Shown here: in pieces, positions 13,409-25,689 of the stretch
How positions within the stretch are numbered: position 1 is the first letter of the stretch
Layout: each line of letters opens with the position of its first letter
From: Phoronis australis
Taxonomy: Eukaryota; Phoronida; Phoronidae
NCBI GenBank assembly: GCA_002633005.1
Contig: NMRA01000089.1
Coordinates: forward strand, 186,001-250,000
DNA length: 64,000 bases
Direction: 5' to 3'
Made by a program: the position numbers and the translations under genes
The notes under the pieces: generated by a model
Told to the model about the DNA's origin: nothing
Database searches by the model: none
What the model saw: only the letters and a program-made list of their open reading frames with translations

Positions 13409-14147
13409 CTTTCTCACAAGTTTCTCCTTCGAAGTCTGTTTTGCTACAGTCACAAGTGGCCGACTCATCTGTGCTAACACATAGTCCACCATTTTTACAC
13501 GGGTTGCCCTCCTCACATTGATCCATGTCAGTTAGGCGTATCCCATCTGAACTGATCAGCTGTTCACGCGTCTCTGCCTGGCCACAATGCTTAAACATCA
13601 GATTGCGTACAGACCCTCTAAACCTTGGTTCAAATAACACAGACGGCAGCGAAAGAGATGAGAGCTTTGTCAAGAAGCTGACGGGGAGACCACCGATGAA
13701 AACGTTGCTGTTTCTGCTATAGCTTCCAAAATTCAAGTCTTTTCCACGAATTCTCTTAGTCTGAGTTAATTTGTCCACAATAAGAATCGTCTCATGTACA
13801 TTTCTTTTAATCTCCACACTGTGCCATTTATCGTCGTCAAGACTTTGACCTGCAGTTAAGGTAAACACGCCTTCTCCGAGACTGGCTCGTAGACGGAGAG
13901 CCCCGCCAATGATGTTCAGCTCAAAAAAGTCAAACCTACCACCATCGTCAGTGTAGAAAATAATACCATTGGGTAAAGATGTCTTAAACTCAAAGGCAAC
14001 AGACCCGTTCTGACAGGGATCCCATCGGGGATATTGTGCATAGGAAGTCTTGGACCCCTCAAATGTCAACGTTTCAGTTCTTGCTACAAACACAACAGTC
14101 ATTATGATCAGCACCACACTGTGCTGGTCCCCTCGTTCCACCTTCAT
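13409..14147 (-). CDS. nrxn: alpha-neurexin first coding exon: signal peptide, LNS1, EGF1
   Basis: Alpha-neurexins are presynaptic type I membrane proteins that bind neuroligins and other partners in the synaptic cleft. The reading frame opens at the ATG at 14147 and gives 246 codons plus one base before a donor (AAAG|GTAATA). Residues 1-25 look like a signal peptide with a hydrophobic core at about 11-21. Residues 27-205 form a laminin G/LNS domain, with the typical KWHSVEIKRN strand near 107-116 and VFIGGLP at 149-155. C45 and C188 are a possible disulfide pair. Residues 209-246 are an EGF repeat with six cysteines (211, 217, 223, 232, 234, 244). LNS followed by EGF at the N terminus, then exons matching LNS2, separates alpha-neurexin from other laminin G proteins. 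The frame runs on to about 13356, but those codons are intronic. The domains are seen directly; the name rests on remembered family features. Confidence 0.93.
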
Positions 14148-14169
14148 CTCTCTGGAAGGTTAATCACAT
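14148..14169 (-). other. 5' untranslated leader of neurexin exon 1 with upstream acceptor
   Basis: Directly upstream of the start codon is an acceptor-like TCTCTTTACAG ending at 14170. The coding exon would therefore begin at 14169 with a 22-base leader, and the true first exon would be non-coding and further right. The leader opens with ATG-TGA (14169-14164), a start codon followed at once by a stop. If transcription instead starts just upstream without splicing, the same bases would still lie in the leader. The acceptor is seen in the sequence; its use is inferred. Confidence 0.45.
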
Positions 14170-14400
14170 CTGTAAAGAGACATCACCAATTAATCAGTGT
14201 TCATCATAGAGTGACTACACTCTGGTAGTCGCAATTGGTCAGTGTCCATCATAGTGACTGCAGGTAGTCACAGCTGGACCCTCTGTCTATGGTGTTTTCA
14301 CATCAGTTGATGACGTCAACCACTCTAGACACTTGCTCAAGTCCTCTATATCTAAAACTTACACCAATATATAGAGCAGCCAGCGAGGGATGATAATGCT
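14170..14400 (-). promoter_or_regulatory. neurexin 5' flank with CRE, TATA-like site and duplicated 40-45-bp unit
   Basis: A perfect CRE palindrome TGACGTCA lies at 14311-14318. On the minus strand a TATATA core lies at 14368-14373. Two tandem copies (14187-14231 and 14232-14271) share CAATTnnTCAGTGTnCATCATAG and GGTAGTC. This would suit a promoter immediately upstream of the coding exon, competing with the model in which 14170 is a splice acceptor. Motifs of this size arise by chance, so function is only inferred. Confidence 0.3.
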
Positions 14401-14544
14401 TTGTGTTTTAGGAAAGCAGTTGCCCTTCCATTACCTCCATATAATTGCTTTCTTAGTGTTATATACTGCAGCTTGGTTTTGAAGATCCTTCATAAAATCG
14501 TAATTGCAGTTTTATTCCAAGTGCAATATATAGGACCTCTTTAA

Positions 14545-15999
14545 GGTTATCTCCAACCTTATTTAGTGGCCTCTATTCTAACTCGTACATCAAAAAAACT
14601 AAGCTTTGTCAACTAGTAAAAGTATATATTTTCTGAAAGAAAAAAGATTAGGGAATATGAAAATACTTTTTGTATTAATGTACCATTATTATTTTTATGT
14701 AAAACCCTTTTTAAGTCAAAATTTCATTTTTATGAAAGGTACAATCATAGCAAAATAACCCCTCAGTCGATTTTGATAAACCTTTTTAAAGGAAAACTTT
14801 ACCAGATATCTCAAAAACGCTGTTAGGAATTATCAATTAGTCTTGTCGTTTGGTTTCTATGACAAATCAACTCGTAAAACGTAAGGTATCTTTGTAAAAA
14901 ATGGAAGTCGTATTGATTTGTCTTTGTTACATTACGCAAAAAAATAGGCCTTTATATCGAAAATCCTAACAGCGTTTTTGAGAATGATGACTGAATATTA
15001 AATTTGTAATTTAAGTTTCAGCGAAATCCACTGAGCCATTTTGGAGAACTCGTGTTCCTAAGATCAAATAAAGTCGATTTTCTGAAGCCAAGAAAAAGCC
15101 TATTAAACTAGGACAAGTGAAAATCTCAAAGACTTTGGTTAATTATTCAGTGAAAACCTGTTGTTGGTACACATAACCTATACAAGCCATAAATATGTTC
15201 GCTATTTCAACATTCACTCGTAATGTCAACTGATTTTGCACTGCGTAATTAACTTTAATTATCATTAAAACCTGGGAGTAATGATATTGGTCCTAGATTA
15301 AAACGCATCATTCCCAGCTCTTACTATTGTTTGTGACCTTTTGACCTATTTTAATATAAAGAGGTCACAGTTCATTGTTATACACATAGCCTGTACATGT
15401 CACTTGCTGGGAGACTGATATGAAACCAAGTAAGAAATGGATAACAAAAATAGAATCGGTGGTTAAAGCATGTTGTTAGCATAAGATCGAAACAATGAAA
15501 TGTCAATTTATTAATTGAATGAAGGAATTAGGGTGAGGATTTATCTCTTTTCGCAACTTTCTGTGTTTGTGACCACAGAGGCCTGAGGCGACTAGCATTC
15601 GTTCTTAACGCCTACGGTCATATGCACAGCTCCCTTAGGATCAAAACTAAGTTTTGTCTTTGTTTTCCCCCCGGCATCATTCTACCATAAGTACACCTTG
15701 TTGACTCAATGTCGTGGCCATTTTGTGAATGAAAGGACTGAGGGGATACAAAGGTATTCTGTATCTGGCGGGAGATTCGATTTGATTGAAAGCCCTTTAA
15801 CCTTTGACCTAGGATAAGTAGTAAACAAATATCCAAGCGGTTGTGCAGTTCCAAGGTGGGTCTGTTAATTCTATTTTATCACTACATAGTATATTTTGTA
15901 TTTTAAGTTCCCCGAGAATGAAGGTAAGGTATTTTTCTAGACACATGAAATATTGCCGGCAAAAATGGAATTTTTTTGTGAATAAGGTTGGAGATAACC
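14545..15999. mobile_element. TTAA-flanked non-autonomous DNA transposon, 1455 bp
   Basis: Terminal inverted repeats of about 21 bp (GGTTATCTCCAACCTTATTY at the left end and its complement at the right) are flanked on both sides by TTAA (14541-14544 and 16000-16003). A second perfect 19-bp inverted repeat lies inside at 14810-14828 and 14964-14982. The open frames inside (15618-15854 and 15843-16118) show no transposase features. A TTAA target duplication is the hallmark of the piggyBac superfamily, but the ends do not start with the usual CCC, so assignment is tentative. The element sits about 400 bp upstream of the neurexin start codon. Confidence 0.75.
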
Positions 16000-16003
16000 T
16001 TAA

Positions 16004-17650
16004 CAGAGACTGTTATGATATCAGCTTATTTGAAGACTCAGTAGAGAACAAAAATGTCTGCCATCACTCTGAAGCCATATTTACATGGGAGACAGTTGCC
16101 AAGGAGCAACTAAAATGAAACAGCTGATTGGGCACAACCGAAACGGAGCAACTTGACAACAAGTCGGGCATTACTCAGACAAGTTTTACTCTATCAGTAA
16201 TTGTTCCAGTGTTAGTTACACATCTAAACACAAACTGGGGCAAGATGGAAGGGACCATCTCTGTTACGCTTGGGCAATAACATGTCATAGGAATAATCCA
16301 TTGGCATATTACACGTGCTTTGGGCGTTCGCTAATTATTTACGCAAGCATGCGCAGACAGTCTTCATGTAAATGACTTCTGCTGATCCAGTTTGTCATTT
16401 GTCATGTAAATTCGACTTAAATGGAGCAAGACGCGCCATGACAACTCACACCATGACAACAGTTCCAGGTGTAAAAACAGCTTATCACTTTGTGTGTACT
16501 CCTCAACAGATCATTAGACATCTATTGCAACAGTGATCATGAGCCATCAGACCAACTGCAAAAAAATGTCACAGCCAGACAGGTGTATGAACTAAAACAG
16601 TTAGATAAGCTGCAGTATTTTTAATGTTTATTAAAAAAAAATAAAAATGTACATTAAGAGTAAATGCCAGGAAACGCTAGAAAGTATTATTTATGCTCGG
16701 AATATGTCCCGAAAATAATAGGTGCGTCGCAAGCTCCGTTTCCAGAGATACAAAGGAGACCGTGTATAGGCGATATAAGGTCATTTATTATGACTGATAA
16801 GGTACAGAAATATGAGTGTACAAATAACATAAAGATAAAATAATAATCTCTGGAAAGATGGGCAATAAAAAGCGCCANTTCTTAAGTGGTGTTGTAAATA
16901 AATTGATTCTAACTGCTACCTTAAGAAATGGCAGTGATTACCTGGTCTCAACAACACCTTTAATCCTCTGATCTATTGCCTGTATTAACATGGCTCCATG
17001 AAGTTATTTAATCAGATGTTGAGTGTATCATACCTGGTATTGTCAAAACCTGCAAATACAGAAAGAAACCATGTGAACCACAGGCAGAAAGACTTCAACA
17101 AGAAAACATGAAAACATATCAGCATAAACACTATAACTTAAGTTACTGAAAACATTACATTCTAATGAATTGTGGCAAGCTAGATGCATGCTTCACTTTT
17201 TTCTTCAGAACTAGCTCACTTTGACTCACACCTTCAAAGCATGAAAGATGCTACAAGTAGGTCCACCAGTACTAAATGAAAAACATGTCAGAAGAACAAA
17301 GCAGCGAGGGAGAAAACCCCGCGTATGCACGGACTTGTTAAAAAATGAGATCAGTTTTTGAGAACATTTCTGGCCGTAAGATCCAAACTTGAGTCGTGGA
17401 CAGAGACAAAAAAACAACATTACATTCTAACATAAAACTTTATTTTTCTTGTTTACAAATAACCCTCAATGTAAAACAAATTTTACAAAACTATAAGCTT
17501 TCTTAACTTTCCGTTATTTTGTTAATAAAAGTATACATCAGTAGATGATTACTATAATGACTTTCCACTAATACACTCCTTCTTTCTGAAAACATATATT
17601 GATATTGTGATTAGCACATTTAATTGGTCTATATCGATGTGCGCCCACTG
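16004..17650. other. non-coding stretch, nothing recognised
   Basis: AT-rich DNA with one N at 16878. I see no coding exon, RNA gene or clear repeat. It would be intronic if neurexin has a distal 5' exon. Confidence 0.5.
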
Positions 17651-17956
17651 TACCCATCACAAATGGCAAAGATGTAAGGGTTGCTCATTTCTCATAAAAT
17701 TTCCACACACTAGAGGGAGCAAATTAAAATTGAATCTACAACAGAGGAGCATCTGAGTATAAGCTTAATTGTTAGATGAACCTTAAAGATCAGACTTAGA
17801 GAGTGAAGTTATCCTAGTATTATGTGTGAGTCATTGCAAGAGGGAGCTTCGAAAACATTATGGAGGTGTAATTTGCTAAATTTGAAGCATCGGATGTGCG
17901 GTCATACAACAAATGAAATGAAGTACTCAAGTTGTCAGAATGGTGATAATCTGAAA

Positions 17957-19080
17957 ACAAGAGCAACCCAGAGCGTTGAAATGGGCCCACAACTGCATTG
18001 CACACAGTGTGCTTCGAGGGGGTGTATTTAGTATTATAAAAATGGCCATTAGATGGCACCCATGCAAAATATGCACTGGGAGGCACCACAGTAGTCGACC
18101 GCCACTCAAAAATTATGGTCAGCTGTCTTCTTCTAGTAAGAACATATATCATGACAATTTCATAATAATCCTAAGAGTGGTTTTGCTAAAAACAAATATA
18201 ATAAAAACAGCCACTACGTAGCGGGCAGTCTGCATCAACAGAAATATGTCATAGCTTAACTCTAAAGATACCAAAGAAGACACAAAAAATTAACAAAGCT
18301 CCTGCAGAGGGTTAAGGAGATACAGCTACAGACACAAAAAACTGCCACTAGGAGGAACTACCATAGATGGAACTTTCTGAAGATCATTGTAAGTCAACCT
18401 TTCCTCAATAGGAAGACACATGTCAATTTTCATAATCATCCTTACAGTGACTTGGCGAATAAAGAGGCTCATGGAATAAAACAATATCAAAAACAGTAAA
18501 CATGGCAGCTAGGTGATGTAAAATAATTCAGATCCCTCTGAAAATGGAAACATGTCATCATTTCTTTAATTGAAACCTAGATACCAAATTCCATAAAAAG
18601 CCGTCCAGGGACTCCAAGCAAACAAAGGAAAACAAAAAAATTAAATTGCCACCAGAGGCCACAGTATTCGTTAGATCCGTCAGAAAGTCACCGTCATCCG
18701 TTGTCAATTTCATATAAATACACTTGCTAAATTTAAGATCCTGCAGCGGCTTTAGGAAATACAGCAAAGAGCAACAAAACTGCCACTAGAAGGTGCCACA
18801 GTTGTCAAAGTCGTTTGAAAATCATCGTCAACTGCCCTCTTCCCACTATGAACATAACGGTATGTCAATTTTCACAATCATCCTTAGAGTGGCTTGGTAG
18901 ATAGACAGGCAGGTGTCAAAAAACAGGCTCTAGAACAGTAAAAATGGCCACTAGTTGGCACAAAATGCCTAGAATCCACTCCAAAACGGGAGGATAGCGT
19001 AATCTCACTAATAGATGCCTATATGAGAAATTTCATGACTATCCATCAAGGACATATAAATATGTGGGCCCATAAAAACA
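17957..19080 (+). repeat. composite CTCF-motif repeat, element 1 (older copy)
   Basis: It starts with ACAAGAGCAACCCAGAGCG and the GCCCAC box, and ends at AAATATGTGGGCCCATAAAA, like the copies at 42.5 and 44.8 kb. Internal monomers carry diverged CCACTAGG-type cores, for example at 18345-18358, 18649-18662, 18783-18796 and 18948-18961. It is more mutated than elements 2 and 3. No protein is encoded; the open frames on both strands near 17.8-18.2 kb are incidental. Confidence 0.7.
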
Positions 19081-20850
19081 TTATCCAATCGTACCCTAAT
19101 TATTATCAGTGACAACGTCTAATAACTGCAATGACCCCGGAGTTAACCATTTATACCAAGTCAAAGTGTTATACATCCACCTATTTACTGCAAAGTTAAC
19201 TTGAGCCATTAATTTCGATCCACTATTGAAGTTAAGTGTTCATAACCCACTGACAATGCCTTGTTAATTTTGGTATGGAAGGCCTAATTGAACATGAGCA
19301 TTTACCTAATAGAGACATAATGGACATTTTTAGAAATACTGCAGTGAAAACTGAAATTACCACTGCAGCAGTCCACACAATAACTGATCACAGTCATGGT
19401 CACCTTTCAATCCTTATCTCAAAAGGTTAATCTGGTTCAAATCTTGAAAATACACACCAAATTAAGTAATACGTAACATGATATAATGTTATACCCATTT
19501 CCTGTTATCAAACTAAAAGTCTTTTGGAACAAACTGTGCCTCGGTCAAGATCAGAAAAGCATTGACTCTTCCCATCTATTTCTGTGACCCGAGTTCAGAG
19601 TTCATTGTGCTTCTGTTAAGGAGTTGTTTGGTTCTTTTTGATTCTCATTTTGGTTCTTATCATACAAATATGATTGTCTATTGTCCAAATTTTATCTGTT
19701 CTTTGCAAATGACAAGTGGTATTTAATGTAATCATACGTTTAAATAGTGAATACGTCGCATAACGAGCCCGTTGTGAACACTACTGAGGTGTCCTAACCC
19801 ATTGGGAGGGTATGGCAAATTTCAGCAACAGTACCCATTCTGGTAATTAATTAGAGGAAAAAACTTTCTAGACCCGTCTGGCATATATCTTTTCTTCATT
19901 GCCATATCATGAACTGATGCAAAGTACCATTAGTTGTCGTGTGATTACTGTTAGCGCTTTTCTCGACTGCACGGCACGGCTTTACTGGCCCTTAAAAATG
20001 TGAAGTCGAAAGGAAAATATTTCATACACCAATGGTTCAACAAACAAAAACAATTTTTATCTCAAAACAGTGCGCTCTACACCTGAATTGCAATGATTTT
20101 TGCTGCCTGGACACGCCACCCGATGAAGTTTTCCCGGCAGTTGCCCAATGTGTCGCTATGCCGAGAAAACAATCATATGCTAATTGACTTAATTTTCAAT
20201 TATTAGACAAAACATATTTTAAAACATGACAAAAATTTGCAATAGATACCNGCATGACACAGTTAGTTTTTACTCTCTTCCTCACACGCACTTCATCTAT
20301 TGAAGACCAGAGAGCTAATTGATGAATTCATCATGTGCTGTTCAGCAGTCGGTGTCCCCAGATGGCAGGGCTCTGGTAGCTAGTACAAATGATTCAGGCT
20401 CAATGAAAATTCTTCCTTTTACCTTAAACTCATGTATATTATACTATTTGGCAACATAACAAATTTTCTTTTTCGGCAATAGTTGGTATTATATAAGAAA
20501 TAAGTTTTTGCTCATTGTTGGCCATCGGCCGCCTAACAGAAACGCCAGAGACCACCGGTATCAGAGTTGTTACTTTCAATATTATTACAAGTATTCAGAA
20601 TATTCTAACTGTGTAGCGATCTCACTTTATTATTCTGATATTGCATGTTTGCTGTTATGTTTATACCGTCAGTTTACCAGAGTCAACTCACTCCCTGTAA
20701 AACATGCTTAGCCCAGTCGAATAGACGGCCTTATTATATTCAGTAGTTCCTTAATGAATCCCATTTCCGACTTAGCACCAAATCTAAAATGGCAGAGTAT
20801 CACTCCGCTGCAGTTCGCGAAATTAGTGAGGATTTTTATGAATTTTTCGC
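19081..20850. other. non-coding stretch, nothing recognised
   Basis: AT-rich DNA with an N at 20251. No exon, RNA gene or repeat could be supported. Confidence 0.5.
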
Positions 20851-20859
20851 TTACGGATT

Positions 20860-21470
20860 TCGTTAAGATTAACCTGTAGGTATGGCTTCACCATATGTTC
20901 TAAGCATCTAATAAGGGTTAAAACATGTGCTACTAGGTCTGTAATAAGAAAATCAATTGCCATGACAATCCAAGGGGTTTGAGAGGTAGAGAACTGAATA
21001 TCAAGTAACATTGCCATTAGAGGGAACACCACAAGTGGGAACTGGGCAACCTGTCAGCTCTATCCAGCATGTAACATTATCTGCCAAAATTTCATTAAGA
21101 TCCTTCATTAAAGCTGGAAGACAGGCCAACACAAACAACTGGAACTACCACAGGGGAGCAACTGAAACTTTAAAAATCACCACCTTTCAGCCAATAGGAA
21201 AACCTGTGAGTCGAATATCGTAAATATTCTTCAAACCGTTTGGCAAAAAGAACGATGAAGCCAAAAATCGGAAACAAATTACTAAACGGCCAATAGGGGG
21301 CCACACAACTTACCGGAACCATGCGAAAATGGGTAGGTGCTGTTTATCTAAAGAAATGTCAAATTTCATCAAGTTCTANCCAAGGGGCTTGGTAGCTTCA
21401 CAAATTGAGGTAGATGGAAAAAAATTAATTGCTACAAGGGGGCACAGCTGCTGTCAGATCCATTCATAAG
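20860..21470 (+). repeat. decayed composite-repeat monomers
   Basis: Fragments include GCCATTAGAGGGAACACCAC (21012), GGCCAATAGGGGGCCACACA (21289) and TACAAGGGGGCACAGCTG (21435), with linkers such as 'caaatttcatcaag' and 'aagatccttcat'. They belong to the same family as the preserved elements but are too diverged to delimit. An N lies at 21379. A further decayed piece lies near 22.75-23.05 kb. Confidence 0.4.
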
Positions 21471-21794
21471 TCAATGTAAGCCATGCTTTTAATAATAACA
21501 ATAATAATAAACTTTTATTTATAGAGGATAAAATACAATTAATTTTAATAACATGGTTTAGCCAAAGGCTAATATATAGCATGGTCCACTTACAGCAATA
21601 AATTATATTAAATTAATTAAAAAAGATTAATTTAAGTTACATTAAATTAAATTAAATGAATATTTTGAAAATTAAATTTACAAATTGAATTAAAAATAAA
21701 TTAAAGCTTTTACATGGTATACTATGAAATGACTGAAAACAAAGGGAGGGACAGCTATGATCACCACAACCACAGGTAACTGATGAGTTTGTGT

Positions 21795-22306
21795 CTAAAG
21801 GGCTTTTCATACTAACGTCAATGCGTCGATGGTTTGGGGAGTTGCAGTCAGTATGAACACTCAACTCTGGTCCTAGATCGCAGTTAACAGCTCCAGTTCA
21901 CATCGCAGTTAACAGGTGGATTTAACAGAGCAGCGTCAACACTGCGGTGCAGTATGAACACTTAAATTCAGTCCAATCGAAGTTATCGCCAGGTGCCACT
22001 GTTATCGCCAACAGTTACAGGATAGTGCCGTCACCAATAGCTGCTTATATTTTGCACTAATAATAACCAATTGTAAGAATAAGTTTAATGTCAATTAGCA
22101 CATGTAAATGTTCCCAAATTGTCATATTTAAAAAAATCTCAGTGTGCAGTGCTACCTTTCAATAACTTCGATGACGACAGCGTCACCTCCAAATTACTTT
22201 GATGTCTGTTAACTACCGAAGCCAGTATGAACGGTGCAGTTAACTGTGCTGTTTACGTTGACACTCTGCTTAAACCGGAGTTAAGCCAATATGAAAGGGC
22301 CTTAAG
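21795..22306. mobile_element. candidate TIR element, about 512 bp
   Basis: The left end CTAAAGGGCTTTTCATACTA and the complement of the right end, CTTAAGGCCCTTTCATATTG, are similar over about 22 bp. Several internal CAGTATGAAC and GTTAAC(A/T) modules recur in both orientations. I found no convincing target-site duplication and no coding capacity. It lies in AT-rich DNA with an AATAATAATAA run at about 21490-21507. Confidence 0.5.
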
Positions 22307-23605
22307 TCGTCATAGCCATCAGCCCTCCTTAAGGCTATTTGGTAGATCATTCCATTGCCAAATGGCTTGAATAAAAAAAGACTTAAGAGTATAACAAGTT
22401 CTATGTCTGGGGACAACAAAATTGTTTGAGGAAGAAAATCTGGTCCTGATTTCACATCACCAGTAGTGGCTGTTTTGAACGAGTAATAAGTTACGAGATA
22501 AATAAGTCGGTAATATTATATGTGAAAACACTTATGCATCACACACAAAAGCCTATATATGGTATAAAATATTTGTCGAGGGAGCCATCCCAGTCTGTTT
22601 AACATATGAGTTGATGGAAAGGCACACCAAGAATAAGTCTGGCCACCTACTTCTGATCCTTCAATAGACAAGGAACCAATTTTTCATTGCATCCTGACCA
22701 TACAGTACCACAATAAATGAAGAGAAGAAATGCACAGGTGATGAAAGATTTCAGACGCCCTTTTGATAACAGAAACACTGACCAAGCAAATGTAAATGTC
22801 ATGATTTAAATCCTTAAAAGAGCTATTGGTAGATAAAAGAGCAGGCACAAAAATAACACAACTGCTGAATTATAACAGTATTTGAATACCTCTGAAAATC
22901 AACACCAGCCAAGTTTTCACCATATCACTCAATGTTCATGACAACCCTTTGAACCGTTTGGCAGATACAAAGGCAAATTATACCAAAATGACACCAAATA
23001 GGCACTAGTGGACCAGCAGTATCAGTAGCGTGAATCAAACGTCAGCATAATGCAAAATGGCATTATGCAAAACTCAGAGACTAATCAGAGACTATAATCT
23101 GTACATGCTTTATCACTACCCATTCAAGATGTTTGGACTATTGTTCTGATAATGGAAAGGAATGGCTTGTTTCATAAAGAAACTCGTTAACACTATCACC
23201 TTAATGAGTATGGACACTGTGACATGACATGTCATCTGCCAAGCCAAGACTTATGGTTTGCCCAGGGACAGAGTGTGCACTGGCTACTGAGGACGATCTA
23301 TCACAATCAAATATAGTTTTGAAAAAATGTATCAAGAACTCAAAAGATTAGTCACACACTCACAGTGAAAGTTGGAGATACTAAAGTTTCAATAATATTA
23401 TTCTTAATTTCATATGCTTGAAAAGCAATTGACATGAAAGTTTAATTTCATGAACAAGAACAAAGTAGATACATATGTTTTGCCAAGAATGGGCACATTG
23501 CATTCTGGGCAGAATTAAGGAATTATTATAACTACTTCCGTTCCTGTGAAATAAATAGCTTAACAATCTTACAGAAGTTCTACATAACTGAGATTAACCA
23601 TGGAA

Positions 23606-23706
23606 CTATTACACGTGCACACATTGCTATTACACGTGCACACATTGCTATTACACGTGCACACATTGCTATTACACGTGCACACATTGCTATTACATGT
23701 GCATGC
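23606..23706. repeat. 21-bp minisatellite with an E-box in each unit
   Basis: Four perfect units of CTATTACACGTGCACACATT plus G, and a fifth mutated one. Every perfect unit holds the palindromic CACGTG E-box. The minus-strand open frame here, with its repeated CNSNVCT heptad, is a by-product of the 21-bp period. Confidence 0.93.
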
Positions 23707-25685
23707 TACTTTTGATATAACAGCATAAGATAAAAGAATAAGCTGTGTGTTCAGAAAGATTAGCAAAATTCAATGGATTTTCACAATCTCGAAAACGATT
23801 CAGTTATCAGTGTAAAATACCCATTAAAATCTGTTTTCACACCGGAAACAGTTGTCACAGTGCGAGTTGTCATGGCGACTACACTTTAGATGCATTTACA
23901 CGAGATGGCGAACTGGATAAGCTTGAGTCATTGACATGAAGACTCTCTGCGCATGCAACAGTGAACGTCCAAACCACGTGGAATGCCTAGCGTATCAACT
24001 CATATCTATGCTACTACAGTTAGTGTTTAGACGAGTAAATGAAACTAGAGCAGCTGACAGAGTGTGACTTGCTCTACCTCCCAAATCAGTGTCAAAAATG
24101 GCCGTGTTAGTTGCTCCGTGACACCTGTCTCCTGAGTAGATGCGACTATAGACCACCAGAGTATCCCTAAGGAAAGGTATATTTACCTTGGTCATATCAT
24201 AGACACCAATTAACTGGTTATAGAATCAGGGCACAGCGTGCTACAATTACTCTACTCTCCATTGCTCAGGTAGAATTCCACCATAATTAGGAACACAGTG
24301 ACTGTATACCTGCTATTCTCATATTATAATAAAGTCTGTCAACAGCTCCATGCTCTATCAATGAAGGCCGCAGCAGTGAAGCATGAAAAACATCTCAGAT
24401 ATTAACTTCTGGAAATAAGATCTAAAGGCCAGCTGTACGGTAAATAAATGTCCATTTTGAATGGCGGAAGCATGCACTTATGAAACTTGATTTGAGGAGA
24501 CAAGAAGTTACCCCAGTTCTACTAAAATAAAGCTGTATTAGAAAACAACAGTCAATATTATTTCACCAGAAACACAATCACAAGGAACTTTGAATATAAA
24601 TTTACAAGTACAATTGAGTTCATAAAAAACATTTGACTTCCATACGTTTTGCATAAGCAGTTAACCTCACCTGCTATACCAATCATACATACTACTTCAA
24701 GGAGAGAGGAACAGTCTGTTGAAAGCACTAGTCAGTACCAGCCAGGTAATTCTACAACCTCATTATCACAAGCGTGTCCTTCCTCACACAGCTGTCAATC
24801 AACGATTGGCTGTCAATCAGACTAAGAAAGCTTACAATGAATGATGAATAAGAAACACTGCTGCACATTGTAGGGTCAAAAAATATAAAACAGAAACCAT
24901 TAAGCTGAAGACAAGAATTGTATATTGACATCACAAGTACACAAAAAGTACATTCAAGACCATTAGCTATATTTTTACATTTGTCCCAATTTTAGATAGA
25001 AGTGACCAGCTGAGAAGTGAAAACTTGTTCCTTCTTGTTGCATTTATTGTTTCTCACTCACACACACATCACTGCCCTCGTCACCCAAGCAGCAATATAC
25101 CGTAGGCTCTGTGTGACAATACATGCCGTCAAAATTGACACATATTGTCTCAGGTAACAACACGTCCTACATGACAATATATTCAGTGAACTGCAGCACA
25201 TATTGTCGACCATCCCAATCTCTTAAAACATTAGTCTGCTTTTAAACAAGGGTTTTAGGCATATATATGGATAAAGATTCAAATGAGATTGTAGCAAGTT
25301 AAATGGGGGAAACTGTGATGTGACATTCATGTTAAAATGCTAATTCTTACATTACTTGGTGTACTCACCAAATTTCACACACCAAAACTCTTCAGAAAAA
25401 ATTTGTACCTCACTTATTTCTCACAAGACTACTTGTAAGAAATTTCTAGTCTCGCCTAATTCGCACACAGACAGTTTTGCACTGTGGAAAATGTCAATGC
25501 AATTAGCCCCATCATCAATTCTAGTAATATAAACCCCTTTAACTATTAGTAAGCCCTGAACATTCCCAACTTAATTCATCCTCTAATACAGGATATCACA
25601 CCCTGTTGTTATTTATTTGTCTTTTTCTCTTATTAATATTTGAGACCATATCTACAATGGTATTTTAGTTACTATGTACTTAATT
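23707..25685. other. non-coding stretch, nothing firm
   Basis: No exon could be supported. A minus-strand open frame at 23995-24195 contains splice-like sites (CCTTAG, CAAG|GTAAAT), but its peptide has no recognisable family. Confidence 0.4.
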
Positions 25686-25689
25686 CTCA

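Noticed and set aside
23569-23766. Cysteine-rich repeated peptide on the minus strand
   Set aside because: By-product of the 21-bp E-box minisatellite.
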